From the NCBI GenBank assembly GCA_000320545.1, contig ADNK01000283.1, positions 2,501 through 66,500 of the forward strand: 64,000 nt of DNA. The letters are read 5' to 3'. The DNA comes from Bigelowiella natans CCMP2755 (lineage: Eukaryota > Cercozoa > Chlorarachniophyceae). Positions 1 to 12,066 of the stretch are shown here, piece by piece. How positions within the stretch are numbered: position 1 is the stretch's first letter; every line of letters begins with the position of its first letter. The position numbers were made by a program, and so were the translations under genes. Under the pieces are notes generated by a model. The model was not told the origin of the DNA. It was given only the letters and a program-made list of their open reading frames with translations, and ran no database searches.

Positions 1-248
1 GGGCATTGTGGGCTATTATTCGGATCGGAAATAAGAATCAAGATGATGAAAGAAAAGTACGAAAGCTCATATCCGAGGGTGAAACAAAAGAAATCGTCCA
101 AGCAGCCACAGTATGTAAACAGGGACACTCATCAGAGGATGAGCCACGCGCTGAATGGAAGCAACGCAGAATGATAAAGAGGAAAGTAGTCAGTAGCCGT
201 TATGTCGTTGGTGTCCTTGGTCATTTGTGGCAATTAATTCGAACATGA
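1..248 (+). CDS. possible 3' exon of a gene entering from the left edge
   Basis: An open frame covers about 80 codons from the left edge to a stop at 248. It is rich in Lys, Arg and Glu and shows no recognisable domain. A second frame over the same bases is open to about 165, so the reading frame is not certain. No start or acceptor site can be judged because the window begins here. It may be only a chance open frame. Confidence 0.2.
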   Translation, partial: ALWAIIRIGNKNQDDERKVRKLISEGETKEIVQAATVCKQGHSSEDEPRAEWKQRRMIKRKVVSSRYVVGVLGHLWQLIRT

Positions 249-419
249 TCCTTTTTTATTTCGTTTGTGGAAGCGGAGATAGCACGATACTCCGGGGGGG
301 ATTGCTGCGGGATGATGATGATGCATTTTTACTGCTCGATCGTTATGCATGGCAAACTAAAGTTTATTATTTCTAGTAAAGGTTAATCTTTTAATTATCA
401 AAGCGTTGCGTTAAGGCAT

Positions 420-770
420 TCTGTTTACGTACACAGCGTAACATAATCATCTGTCTTCATGGTACTACTAGACGTGCATGTAATTAAGTAGCCATGCACA
501 TACGCGCTAGGTTACACAATGCAAAGCCATCACGGCGAATGGAGTTCTTACTGTACATATTCAATCTTTACATGTCGGAAGGTAGCACGGGCTTATGGCG
601 GTTATGTGTCGTAGCTGAATTGTATGTATAATACAACCCATTGATTGTGCAACGGGCTTGCAGAACGTGAGACCATGCATGCTTGCTTGTCGTGCATCTG
701 GGGCATGGCATTATTGTAGCACACATCACAATCATTACCCTTGGTCTGGAACAGCCACTATAGCCAAATG
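420..770. repeat. TGCATG-type island in the 3' flank of the CRAL-TRIO gene
   Basis: Non-coding sequence rich in GCATGC, TGCATG and ACATAC words with few homopolymers. It lies just past the stop of the minus-strand gene ending at 838. It resembles the islands found in the other gene 3' flanks. No gene is seen here. Confidence 0.45.
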
Positions 771-837
771 GTAACATAGAAGTAATTACTTCTTATCACT
801 AAGTATATTTTGTATTGCCTACTCGCCTGATGGGTCC

Positions 838-1160
838 TTATTTTCGTTTCGAATCGCCTCCGCCAGCATGGTTATTCCCATCATCATTATTGTCAGTCTC
901 ACCTTCCTTTTCTTCCTTTGATGATCCGCTGGCGGCAGAGGATTTGCTGTCTTCTTTCTCCCAAGATTCAACGGTTGCGAGGTGGTTAAACTCCTTCTTC
1001 GTCCCGCAGATATCCTCTGGCAGCTTTCCCACGTCTAGATGTTGCGCTAGCCCCTGCTCTTTACTCGAAGGGTCCGGTAAAACCACGAGTCGTGAACGAA
1101 TTTTCTGCGACCTTGATTCATGTCAAAGCACGTGAAGTGTGTCGCACAAGTCAATATGGG

Positions 1161-1202
<42 letters not shown>

Positions 1203-2091
1203 GCGTTTGCATAGACGACCCTATTTGATCTTACACTTCAACTAATCCGCGCTGCTATCGTAGTAATTCATTTTCAGCTTCTCCATCATTGCATTCCATC
1301 AGAATCATCATAATCATCATCCTACACCCTTCTCCTCCTCCTCCTTCACCCGCCTCCTCTTCCTTTCGATCTCACATGAAAGGCTTGAAGATTGGTAGAA
1401 GGACGCGCAGGATCATGAACGGCCGTATTACGCAAATGCGGTGGACCCGAAGAGGTACATTCTTGGAAATGGCTCCTGAAGAAGAAGCATTCACAACTCA
1501 GCCATCAAATAGAGATTGTTGGAGAACATGCCGCGACGACTCCGTCCGTTGGGTGCTCTGTGGACTTAGGGAGCAAGAATATTCACGCACTTTGGTTGGT
1601 CGCACAACATGGCAAGTAGCTTTGCAACACCCGCAGATTTAAAGATCCTTCGTGGTTGGGCAATGCCAACTTGGTATTTTTGCTGTTGGTAGTAGTGCTG
1701 CTGCTGCTGCTGCTGCTTAACGTTGTAAGCAATAGCGGCATCTAGAAAGTAGTAGCAGTAGTCGTAGTAGTAGTACCTAGTATGGTTTTCGGAATTCTCA
1801 AATCAAGATTACTGAAACCTGCTCCTCCAAGATCTAAACGGAGAGTAAGCTGTTAGTCGTCACCTCAGGAGGAGGATGATGGGGAGGAGGAGGAGGAGGA
1901 GGAGGAGGAGGAATGAGGAGGAGGAGGAGAGTAAGTACCGCCCACCATCACGATGCCTGAGTGCTGAACTGACGCTTTCCGCAGAGCTCGCATCACGACG
2001 TAGTGCCACGTCCTCAGTACCTGCATAAATAGCAGCAGCAGCAGTAGCAGGCATCAGGCAATATCACATACACTCACACATACACACAAAC

Positions 2092-2138
<47 letters not shown>

Positions 2139-3224
2139 TTACAATTTAGCCAGTTTTCATGAGATGACCAACCGTCAACGCTGACGTCTTTGTCGGAGTA
2201 TGTCTTTTAAGCTGAACGATGAGCGCCGCTCGATTTTTCTCATCAACGACCGGGGCCAACCGGATTAGACCAGACTTTAGCACTGCGAGCACCTCCGGAT
2301 TCTCATTCAAATTCTGGTTAAGAGCGAGGGTATATAAGACTTAGAGTAGTGTGTATAACACTCGATGACGGGAGAATGCGTGTCGACGACAACGTTCTGC
2401 ATCTGCTCATTTTACATCTGTAGCTGTTTGTGATATTTGCTGCACTATACGTGAGTTGATAATTTACTATTGTAATCACAAGCAAGGTGATAATCCCCAA
2501 ATCTTGCGGACCTGAACTTCGTATCCTCCTAGATATTTTTCCCGCCACTCGAAGTAATTTTTAACTCTTTCCTTCGCTGAAAGAAAGTGCCCCTTTCGAA
2601 ATCTTGGCACGCAAAAGAGGGGGGGGGGTGAAATATCGTCAAGCAAGCAGCTCTTGGTCGAATTTTCTCGGATTTACAAGATTATGTGGATGTTCTTTGA
2701 GGAAAGCATGTGAGGTGTTACCTCAAAGTTGCCTCGCATATGAACTTAGCCAAGTCACGATTCGCAACATCTTCAGGTACCTACTCGACATCATACGATG
2801 ATGATGATGATGACGACGACGACGGAGATGCTTTGTTGTGAGTTGGAGGGAGGGGGAATTGTAATTCAGAATTTCGAGAGCTAATGATAACCGTTGCAAT
2901 TAGTTTTTTGAGTTTTTCCTTATTTTCTTCGGAGGAGAGGTCTGGGATCGGCTCATCTTCGTCATCGTCGTGCTCATCTTCTTGCGTTGGCGCGAACGAA
3001 TCCTTCTGATTCTTTACATGATTTTTTTTCTTCTGGTTCAACAATAAAGGAAAAATCCGATGTTGCCGATCAATATTCACATCACGTCATCATACGAACA
3101 CATGCACATGTATCTGCATCACGCATACCCCATCGTCTGAAAGCACTTTCCTCGCTTCAGAAAGGCCAGAGAGACCTTCCGAAGTGTTAGCCAGGTCCTC
3201 AGGGTTGGACTCTGCATTTCCCAT
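838..3224 (-). CDS. CRAL-TRIO (Sec14-like) lipid-binding protein with MGN start
   Basis: Family members bind small hydrophobic ligands, often phosphoinositides, and move or present them at membranes. Exons read in phase on the minus strand: 3129-3224, 2892-3005, 2722-2780, 2512-2576, 2173-2313, 1939-2020, 1777-1833, 1376-1475 and 838-1104. The start reads MGNAES, a good N-myristoylation context. An acidic linker follows, then a helical N-lobe containing YFEWREKYLGGYEVQ. The lipid-binding lobe contains LIRLAPVVDEKNRAALIVQL, GIVMVGDLGGAGFSNLD and HRICVIRPFMILRVLLPIFK, the usual order of CRAL-TRIO strands and helices. The tail is Ser, Asp and Glu rich. Two joins are unresolved: a small exon seems to be missing between 2722 and 2576, and one between 1376 and 1104 (1174-1219 may hold it). 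Domain call firm; ligand unknown. Confidence 0.8.
1161..2132. repeat. simple repeats in introns of the CRAL-TRIO gene
   Basis: Several microsatellites fall between the exons: (CA)n at about 1161-1198, (CTG)n at about 1696-1719, (GGA)n at about 1883-1925 and (TA)n at about 2098-2132. ORFs reading through them are low-complexity artefacts. Confidence 0.9.
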
Positions 3225-4168
3225 GATTGATTTTGCGCTGTAGTGCGCGTAGAGGTCTTGTTCTCTCCTCCTCCTCCTTCCTCTGGGAATGCTGGTGTCG
3301 GTTCAGGAGGTAGTTGTTCGGAACTCAAAGAATGTACGACAATAATACCACAGGGTACTACCGGCCAATTACCGACAATCCCCGACCCTATTTCCCCTAA
3401 CTTTCTCCCATTCAAGCTTGTCGCATGGTAGGTATCCTCAGGATTCTTCTATTCGTTGAAATGAGTTCTCCTGGGAAGGAAAATGGACGAGGGTTTTGGA
3501 TGTACGACATGGAAGGGATCGATATTTCTTCACTAAAACGGAACTAACCTTCTCGATCCATGGCTGCTCCCCCACCGCCTCCGCCATCCCTGGGGGGCGG
3601 CACGAATCTTTCAGTCCCCCCCCCACTCCCCAGGATCTTATCAGCGCCGCCTCCGCCATCCATGCGGGGCGGAATGGACTTCCCCCCCCTCCCCCAACTC
3701 GTCTTATCAGAGAGAAAATTGACCTGGCGGGAGAAAAGAACTCTTGTTACGTAAGAAGATTTAACTTATTCATCTTCATCCGATTATGGAGCGCCAGCAC
3801 CATCCTTTGATCAAATCTAGTTCTTAGATCTACAATGGCTCTGACTGCGCTTAACTAAATACTATGGAGTAGGCAGTTGATAGGTTCTAGTGGTCTGCAG
3901 CAAATACGAGAGGTAATAATCGAAATGGAGGTGCGATCAAAGTAGCAGCCTGAATCACCTCTATATCGTGGGACACGAACTGCAATTACGCAACGATTCC
4001 ATGCAAATATTTTCTTTCGTCTTTCTAGTATGCATTGATGCGGGATTGTTTTCAATACATGACAAATCATCAGGCGATTGATGTTGCTGCGGAAGTGACG
4101 CTAATATTCAGAGAGTTCCTCAACAAACGCCAATCCAACCGTAATAAATACCCAAACAACATCCAAGC

Positions 4169-4260
<92 letters not shown>

Positions 4261-4515
4261 GTCGGGACTGAATAACAATAAAACAAGTTGTTTGTCCGAC
4301 GACAACGACGACACGACGAGTTTGCGCCCGTGTTTAATTTCCCTCGATATCATGTGCTTCAGGGCAAAACTATGCGAGAATCCAGATGTTTATGTCGTCA
4401 CCACCGCCTCCCCTATCGTATTCTTCTGGATTGCGTGCTTTGAAATCTAAAAGGAAGGAGTTCGCCGAGAGGGCGACCCTAAGACAGGTTTCGAATAATA
4501 TGCGGCATAGATGTC

Positions 4516-4574
<59 letters not shown>

Positions 4575-4759
4575 GGAGAAATGAGCCTGAACAAACGATC
4601 TCATGTTCTGTCTGCAATGCCACACAAGACTACAGCTTTATGATATATATAACCTAATATGGCACTCTGCTGCGTATTTTGCTGGTTCGCTCTTCCCTTC
4701 AAAAGTGCCGTCCAGGAGATGTAGTAGCCATTTCTCGCACCTCCTACTCTAGGGCAGGG

Positions 4760-4800
<41 letters not shown>

Positions 4801-5324
4801 TATTATTAATTGTACTTCTGAGAAAGAAACGTAAACTTTATGGATAATTAGCGACGGTTTGCCATAGCGATATGGTTGGTGTGTGTGTGTATGTGTGCGC
4901 CCGGATATGACTTCTCTGCTGCTGCCTGTGCTGATGGTGATGCTGGTGAATGCCATGCATGCCTGTGTATGAAAATGGCTTATGGACTACTCATATTGTG
5001 TTATGGCGGTGCTGTTGTGAACTTTGCTGCTGCTGCTACAGAGATTCGTTGCTGTCTGAGAAACTTGATTCGAGCATGCTCAATCACCTCACTCTCAAGT
5101 AGTTTTTGAAGATTCAGATGTCTTTTGATGACTTTACCTAGAATATGAGTACAAAGTACCGTTTATAGTACGTTATGATGTACAACGACACACACACACA
5201 CACACACCTTTCGCCCTCACCACCTTCTTTTAACGTACATTCCCACTACGGCCTACCTGAGTCCTGCAATAATTCGTCGATGCGCCACCTTATTCTCCAT
5301 TGTCGTCATCATAGTCATTGTCAG

Positions 5325-5363
<39 letters not shown>

Positions 5364-5454
5364 ATTACAATCATCATCATCATCATCGTTATCGTCGTCG
5401 TCGTTGTTATTGCTGTTGTTGTTATCGTCGTCATCGTCAAATTGACATGCGTAG
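3225..5454. other. head-to-head gap with long AT microsatellites
   Basis: Shared upstream region of the minus gene starting at 3224 and the plus gene that begins near 5455. It holds (AT)n at about 4171-4256, 4519-4572 and 4763-4797, a C-rich imperfect direct repeat at about 3560-3690, a short (CA)n at about 5189-5207, and (CT)n at about 5330-5361 followed by (ATC)/(GTC)/(GTT) tracts to 5440. Proline-rich and YIYIYI-type ORFs here are repeat translations. No convincing coding exon was found, although the first exon of the next gene may be in it. Confidence 0.6.
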
Positions 5455-5842
5455 ATATGGTGGGCAAATCGCCGAAGTACTCCCTCTGGATTCTCCCTTG
5501 GTTCCCCTCTCTCCTCTCGCTCCACGTTTCAACACAAAGAAGATCAGCAGGGCCAATCGGAGAAACAAGCGTGAAAACAAGAGCAGCACCAACAGCAGCA
5601 GCACATTGGCGCATAATAGGCAGAAGAAGCAGCTGCAGCATAGGAACGATGAAAGTGGGCATGGTTCTTGCCAACCTCCACGTAATTTTCAAAACCGTAT
5701 TGAGGAGGAGGACAAGAAGAATAAGGAGGAGGAGGAGGAGGAGGAGGGGGAGGAAGAGGAGGAGAGCAGCATGATGAGCGGGGAAAGTAGCAACAATGAT
5801 TGTGTTGATAGAAGCCATAGCGAGGGGGAAATAAACAAGCTT

Positions 5843-5873
<31 letters not shown>

Positions 5874-6961
5874 TCCCCTCTCCGAAGAACCAGCAGCATC
5901 ACCACCACCACCATCAGCAGCACAAACGTTATCCTTACCGTCAGTGTAGAAGGAGACGTTATTCTCTCCCTACAATCATCGGTTTGCCCTCTTCCTCCTC
6001 CTCCGCCTCCTCCGAGGCCAAACGACGACAACATAGTCCCCGTGGTTCATCGTTGGTGGTGGAGGAGGCATCATCGTCATCAGCATCGCAGACGGTAGTA
6101 GTAGTGGTAGTAGTAATAATAATAATGATAACAGGGACAACGACACCCACAACTAGCGGACGCATACTTGCAAGGGAAGGGCAGGAAGGAGGGAGGGTGG
6201 GGGAGAGGATAGAAGTGCGATGTTGTTTATACCTGATTTTTGGCTTTGCATGAGCGGTTTCGCAAGTGGCATTTACGGCGGGGAAGAAAGAACCACCCCA
6301 TGATGCATGATCGAAGTGGTGATATGTGTGTCCCACTCACTCACGGGTACTACCCACCTATGTAACATTCAGCAATTCTATTGTGTTTGTTGTGCCGTGT
6401 TTACAGAGGCGTCCTCGGCGCGTGTCTCTCTCAATCCTAGAACAACCAGCGATGATGCCCTCCTCCTCCTCCTCCTCCTCCTCCTCCTCCTCCTCCTCCT
6501 CGGATGATGCTGACCAGGGCGACAATGATGCTGCTGCTGCAATTCGTGTATACCAGCACCGTCATCGTCATCATCATCATCATCACAACCATGTAAAGAA
6601 TCAAGATGATGGGGGGGAAGGGAGCGAAGGGGCGAGCACGGCGAAACCTCCTTCTCCCACGCACCAGCATATTGCTGAACATAGTCGAGGCAAAAGGTTG
6701 CAGCAGCAGCTTATTCACGACCCATTCGTTATTTATAAACCGTTCCAGATATTCGCTGGCCTTACACTCCATCGCATCCCCTCCTTTGTTTTCGCCCCCC
6801 CCCCTCTCTCTCTCTGTCTCTCCAACTGATGATTCTGAAGGCTAACGACCAGGAGAAGAAGAAGCGGGTCCGTTATGGTTCTAAGAGAGCGATTTGAGGG
6901 TAGAAGATCGAAGAGAGACAACAAGCAGCAACAAACCGCTGCTGCCATGGTACTATTATGT

Positions 6962-7008
<47 letters not shown>

Positions 7009-7048
7009 TTCTCTCTATGATGATGGTGATGCTGCATACGCGCAAGCC

Positions 7049-7088
<40 letters not shown>

Positions 7089-7853
7089 GTAATTATGAGA
7101 ATCTTACGTCTGTGCTACATACCGTTCCTTTCGATTCACTTATGCTCTTGTGTAAACTGATCATGTGAGAAAAATGCCATATTCGGTTTGTTTGTTCCAG
7201 CAAGGGAAAATGAAGCATTGAGTTGAAGAGCTAACTTATCCCCCTCCCCCTCCCTCCTTACATAAAAGCGGCAGGTTGCTGCATCACACACTAGACGGAG
7301 AAGTTCTGTCACTAAGTTGCGTGCGCTCTATGAGCGGAGGCAGCAAAGAACATCGAAATCTTCTCCAGTTTCTTCATCAAACTCCTCTGTAGAAGAACAT
7401 GTGAGGAGGAGGAGGAGGAGAAGGAGGATTGCTCGAAAGGCAACAGGCGTAAAGCCTATTCCCAGAAAGAGCGCAGAAAAGGTATGATATCATCATCATC
7501 CTTTGCCCTCTAAGAATTTTCCCCCTCACTCTCAGGACTTTCTTCTTCTTCTTCTTCTTCTTCTTCTTCTTCTTTGGATAGAGAAAGCAACAGCAGTAGC
7601 ATATGAAATGGTTGTTTTGTTTCTTCTTAGATCTTTGGCGACGTCACATGGATCCCGATTCGCGTCATCGGTAGTGGCAGCAACAACAACAACAACAACA
7701 ACAACAACACCGTTCGCCAATGCTTTTGGATCCCGTTGAAACTTCTGCGGAAGAGCGAAGTCGAGGGGGCGGGGAAGAACAGTATTCAATCGCCGGTGAG
7801 TGAGGGAGGGGTTTTATACAGTGGGCCACAAGAAGAAGCAGCAAAAGAATGCG

Positions 7854-7897
<44 letters not shown>

Positions 7898-8786
7898 TGT
7901 CAATCTAGATGATGGTGTATGCTCGAGGGTTATGCATGTAGGTGTTCGCAAGCTATTCACTGATTGGACGATTCGTAATCATTACCATCACTATTTTGAT
8001 ATAATGTTCTCCTCCTCCGCTTGCTGCAGGCCAATATCCAAATCCCAATTGTGCGCCTAGTTGAGACGGTAACGCACAATGTGCAATGAAGCTCTCCCTT
8101 CGCCCTGTCCCACAGTCATCATTCGAATGATATAGTGGTTGCTGCTTTCTTGTTGCCGATGTAAGCATCTCCGTGTCGCGTCTGTAGTGTGAGGCTATGT
8201 AATGAATATTAATGGCTTGAGACTCGTCCCTTGGCTGCGAGAAAGGGCACAATGTCCACACTCCACTTTTATCTCTTTGTATTGCTTTTTGGATCCATTT
8301 TTTTTTTTAATTCTTTTGTCGCTATTTCATGGTAACACAGATTAGCTCGATTGGGAGGTCCCCCGAGCTGAAAGCAGTCGTTGAGGTAGTAGACCGAACA
8401 TCATTGTCCTCTCGTCGATTTGTGGATGAATGAACTCTAACAACATGATGGTTTTCTTCCTACTGCTCCCTGTAGGATTGTCGGTCTTGGGTACGCGACA
8501 AGTAAGCTCTGCGACAGCATGCCTCAATGATTCTCAATCTCGGAAGAAGAGAAATACATTAGATAATAGGATCGATATGCGAATGATGAGTGACAAATAA
8601 GTGGCCTCCTCCCCCTTCCTACAAATAATCTCCTCCTCCTTCTTCTCCTCCTCCTTCACACAGATTCTTCGACGCTGTGTTAGATCTATGCAACGGTCCA
8701 ACATTTAGTGGATTGCTCTCCAGCATCGAGGCAAGCATCCATCTCTTACGCTCAGATCTTAAGGTACTGTTGCTGCTGCTACCGTC

Positions 8787-8833
<47 letters not shown>

Positions 8834-8958
8834 GAGTCATAATACGGGTAGATAGATATTCTTTGGTCACATCATGGAACGATGCTTTTGACGACGACGA
8901 CGACAGGGATGCGCAACCGAATTTGGAACCAAAGAAGCTAGCGCAATGCGAAAAGTAA
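5455..8958 (+). CDS. hypothetical low-complexity Ser/Gln/His-rich protein
   Basis: No known family recognised. Likely exons are 5455-6094, 6407 to about 6829, about 6843-6899, 7317-7481, about 7628-7670, about 8480-8505, 8664-8763 and about 8850-8958. The first two join in phase 0 across a GTAGTA donor and TTTACAG acceptor. The first exon has basic and acidic runs, a Gln run and a His run; the second has a long Ser run and ends basic. The 7317 exon is very basic (VRRRRRRRRIARKATG), like a nuclear targeting segment. The 8664 exon (DLCNGPTFSGLLSSIEASI) looks like ordinary folded protein. The 5' end, the short middle exons and the stop at 8958 are guesses. Homopeptide runs come from CAG, CCT and GGA repeats. 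It could be a disordered nuclear regulator, but nothing specific supports that. Confidence 0.45.
5726..8830. repeat. cluster of microsatellites in the low-complexity gene
   Basis: Includes (GGA)n 5726-5760, (CAG)n 5843-5871, (CCT)n about 6462-6500, (CT)n about 6963-7016, (TG)n about 7051-7085, (CTT)n about 7540-7573, (AAC)n about 7681-7709, (TG)n about 7857-7890 and (GA)n about 8787-8830. Those at 5726, 5843 and 6462 lie in likely coding exons; the others lie in introns. Confidence 0.9.
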
Positions 8959-9199
8959 CAGCTGTGTTATGTGAAGAGAGGAAAAGAAGAAGAAGAAGAA
9001 GAAGAAGAAACGTGAATACTCGTATGCCATACAACGCACATGATGCGAAAGAGAGAAGAATTTCGTGTAAAAGGCTTCGATGTATAGTTTGAGGTTTGTT
9101 GAGATGACTTTCAATAATAACACGTCTAGGCGATCACCGGCGATCCAGCACGTGAAGTTATTCGGGGAGTCATTGCGGTACAATCACCGCGTTAGAGTG

Positions 9200-10250
9200 T
9201 ACAAACTGTGTAAGAATAATGCAAGAAAATGACTAAATCAGGCCTTGGAAGGAATATGCGACTTGTTGCGGGGTGGCCGGGATAAAATGCGAAGCTGGTG
9301 TTCAGGAAGCCGCAGGGCACCTCCGTACATTGATCTGCATAAATCGCGCGGGAAATTCTAACACACATCCATCAAGAAAGCTACCGCACAGGTTGTCATG
9401 ACTGTGCATCGTTCTGTTCAATGTGCCAGCTTAATATGCCTTTCACTGCGTTGCACGGCCATGCCATGCTAGCATGCGACTTGTTGCGTGTCGCATTTGT
9501 GCGTTTTGTTGTGTGTCTTTTTTTTTCTCAATCACATGGCAGTGGCACAGCTATAGCTTGTGCGCAAATCGATGCGCTGCAACATCTCTAGATGTAACAG
9601 ATCTCCTTGAAATCTTTCCGTTTATTCATGCTCTCATCTGCTGCTTTGTGCACATGCAAGCACACTTGCATGGAGAGCGAAATGCACAGATGTATGTGTA
9701 CCTGTTACGTTGAATGGGTATGTGCTTGCGAGTGCATTTGTGTGCATGGAATAATGAGAAACAAAGACATCCCATGACGTGCGCACATGTCTCTACTGTG
9801 CCACGCGCGCAGGCATGCAGATGAGCTAGACGGACACAATGAAGCAATTAAATGTTTTCAATGGCATGGTCATTCTGATGTAGCTGTGCAAAATGGAGGG
9901 CACAGGTGTCAATACAGCGCTGTTGTTTTGTCTAGTTGTGTCTGCTTGTCTCTGCCATTGTGGGCTTCATGCATTTGAATGCGTCATGCAACATCCTGTC
10001 GTCGACATCGCGCATTGCGCGCAGCCAGTGCAATACTACTTCGCATCTGCCCAAGCTCTATGTTTCATACATCGATCACCATCTTCGATACTCACATTTG
10101 CATGAAAATTCGAGTTTGAATGCAACCCTGGTCTACTGGTGCATGGATGGCAACGGATCCATATTGTAAGCAATAAAAATGATTTACTTCGACCATCTTT
10201 TTGATGACAAATGGCAAAACGAGAAACCCGTTTGGGTGCATTCCACTGCT
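9200..10250. repeat. TGCATG-type island, tail-to-tail gap
   Basis: Non-coding sequence between the 3' ends of the genes at 5455-8958 (+) and 10295-11611 (-). It is rich in GCATGC, TGTGCA and CACATG words. It contains the palindrome CATGCTAGCATG at 9465-9476 and the motif TGATGTAGCTGTGCAAA near 9876, which recurs near 13932. Short ORFs here show no domain. Confidence 0.6.
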
Positions 10251-10294
10251 GCGAGAATAGCTCAAGTCACATTTAATACCCCAAGACCGCAAGC

Positions 10295-10416
10295 TCATTT
10301 CTTTTGTTTCTGCATCCATTCCGCAAATGAATCGATCAAAACTGGCCATGCACCTGGAGGTTTAGTAAAATGATGTTTTTGAGATGATAATGCACCGACA
10401 ATGTTCACCAAGCATC

Positions 10417-10455
<39 letters not shown>

Positions 10456-11611
10456 TGTGCGGGTATCCATTCCGTCCTCCTTCTCCTACCTGCAGGGTCC
10501 CAGTTGCTGAAATCATCCTTGATATAAAAAGCAAATTCTCCAAGCTGATCCCAAACGTCTTTGTTTATCTTCGGCTTTGTCTCCTAAAACCCAAAGTCAG
10601 CAGCAGTTAACCGGCGAGCCAACGATATTCGGGTTCGTGGTGTCTGTTCTCTATTGTTTACCTGCTTCAGAAATTCTATCCATTTATCCAAAAAAGCAAA
10701 CTTTCCCTTCAATATGACAGGCCAAACCTCTATGGCGATGTCAAAGTCTACTCATAATTAGCCAAAGATTAGGTTTCCTATGAGAGTTGGAAGGTAAAAC
10801 AATTCACCACCACCACCACACCTATAGTCTTTCTTTTCGATTCCTCCTTCAGGTACTCGAACATCCAGAAGTAAAAGTCTTTGAAACCACGTTCCGTGTC
10901 GAGATCTTTCATGACGTTAGATTTGACCCACGACTTCAATGTGGCCATTGAATCCACTCTGTAAAAGAAAATTGGTGTCTGAGGAACAAATTCCATGCAA
11001 AACTGGGTAACTTTATTGATTCGGACCCTTCTTCAGATAAAGTCGTGACGAATTCCTTCTCCTCTATCTTGCCCATCTCTTGAGCCTTCAGTTTCCATGG
11101 AATTGCGAAAGAGCCCACTTCATCTTCTGGGACCTCAATATCACCCAAGAAGTCGCCGTACTTTTCCTGCATTACGTTCGGATCGTCTTCGTCTGAAAGC
11201 ACGAAGGACCGAAGAGATTCACAATAAATGATGCGTTTGAAATTTATACGACGGTATGAGAATGGATGCTTCAACCATACCGACGTATTTTTTGAAGATT
11301 TTCTTGAGTTCATTGACGTCCCCTCGCTTCTTTTTTGTCGAGAAGGAGGATTGGTGATTGAAGAAATAGTTTACGGCTCGTTGAACATCGTCTCCGTTTC
11401 TAGCCAGCAACTCTTCTGCAGCCTTTCGGCTAAAAAATGATTGAAAGAAAGTGAGAACACACTCGGAGTAATGATTCATGTCCTTGAGCTATATGACCCC
11501 GCCGAGAAAATTGCAAGGCAAAATCGTTTCTTCATGCTTCGTGTTTTACCTTACGCCAGTAAGGCTCTGAAGTTGTTTGGCCAGGTTGCGGCGTTTCGTG
11601 CGGGAGGACAT
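10295..11611 (-). CDS. DCUN1D1-like: DCN1-like (DCUN1 domain) cullin neddylation protein
   Basis: DCN1 proteins act as scaffold E3 factors that bind the NEDD8 E2 and a cullin and speed NEDD8 transfer. A full model of 7 exons gives 256 residues, close to human DCUN1D1 (259): 11550-11611, 11281-11429, 11012-11192, 10822-10958, 10662-10750, 10490-10583 and 10295-10353, all in phase. A UBA-like N-terminus contains SRKAAEELLARNGDDVQRA and NYFF. The PONY domain follows with EVPEDEVGSFAIPWKLKAQE, MGKIEEKEF, the FYFWMFEYLKEE helix and FDIAIEVWPVILKGKFAFLD. The end has the family pattern FSNWDPAGAWPVLIDSFAEW. It lies head-to-head with the TAF8-like gene, with about 450 bases between the starts. A (TG)n tract at about 10419-10453 sits in the last intron. 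Confidence 0.93.
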
Positions 11612-12066
11612 CGTTTTGGGTGTGTAGTGCTGTGGCTTTTTCTTTCCCTCTCTCTCTCCACTCTATGGTGATGATTAAAGTGCTGCTCTGCTGTCTGTGT
11701 GCGGGCAATCGTGCTTTTACCGAACTGATCAGCAGAATCGATGTCGTAACTACAAAACGCCATTGTTCTATTCAAGAATTCCCAAGATTCCCCCAGCAGC
11801 TGCCGAAAAATGTTGTTCTTGTTGTCGAGTTCTTTTCCAGATAACAAGGTGCAAACATGCACTCTTTTTTCTCGGTCCTAGGCAGTTGAGCAGGTTTCGG
11901 GTCTGCCAAATATTGTTGTTTTTGTTGCTTTCAATGCATTTTCTAGAAAATATTCTTGGGGAATAAATGGCTCTAACCCAGAATTTGTGATTCGCCCTTT
12001 GCCGGTCTCCCTCCCCCCACTAGAGAACAGCCTAAAGTCTAGGGGCTGCTCGAAACAGGGCATAGC
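11612..12066. promoter_or_regulatory. divergent promoter gap, DCN1-like / TAF8-like
   Basis: About 455 bases separate the two start codons, so both promoters and 5' UTRs must lie here or overlap. A short CT-rich run occurs near 11643-11661. No TATA box or other fixed element could be assigned. TGCATG-type words are nearly absent. Confidence 0.5.

Noticed and set aside
4101-4353. ORFs reading YIYIYI... on both strands
   Set aside because: Direct translation of an (AT)n microsatellite; open on both strands because the repeat has no stop.
5321-6034. Long Leu/Thr-rich ORF on the minus strand
   Set aside because: Antisense of the low-complexity exon; Leu runs come from CAG, GGA and CT repeats and there is no domain or splice support.
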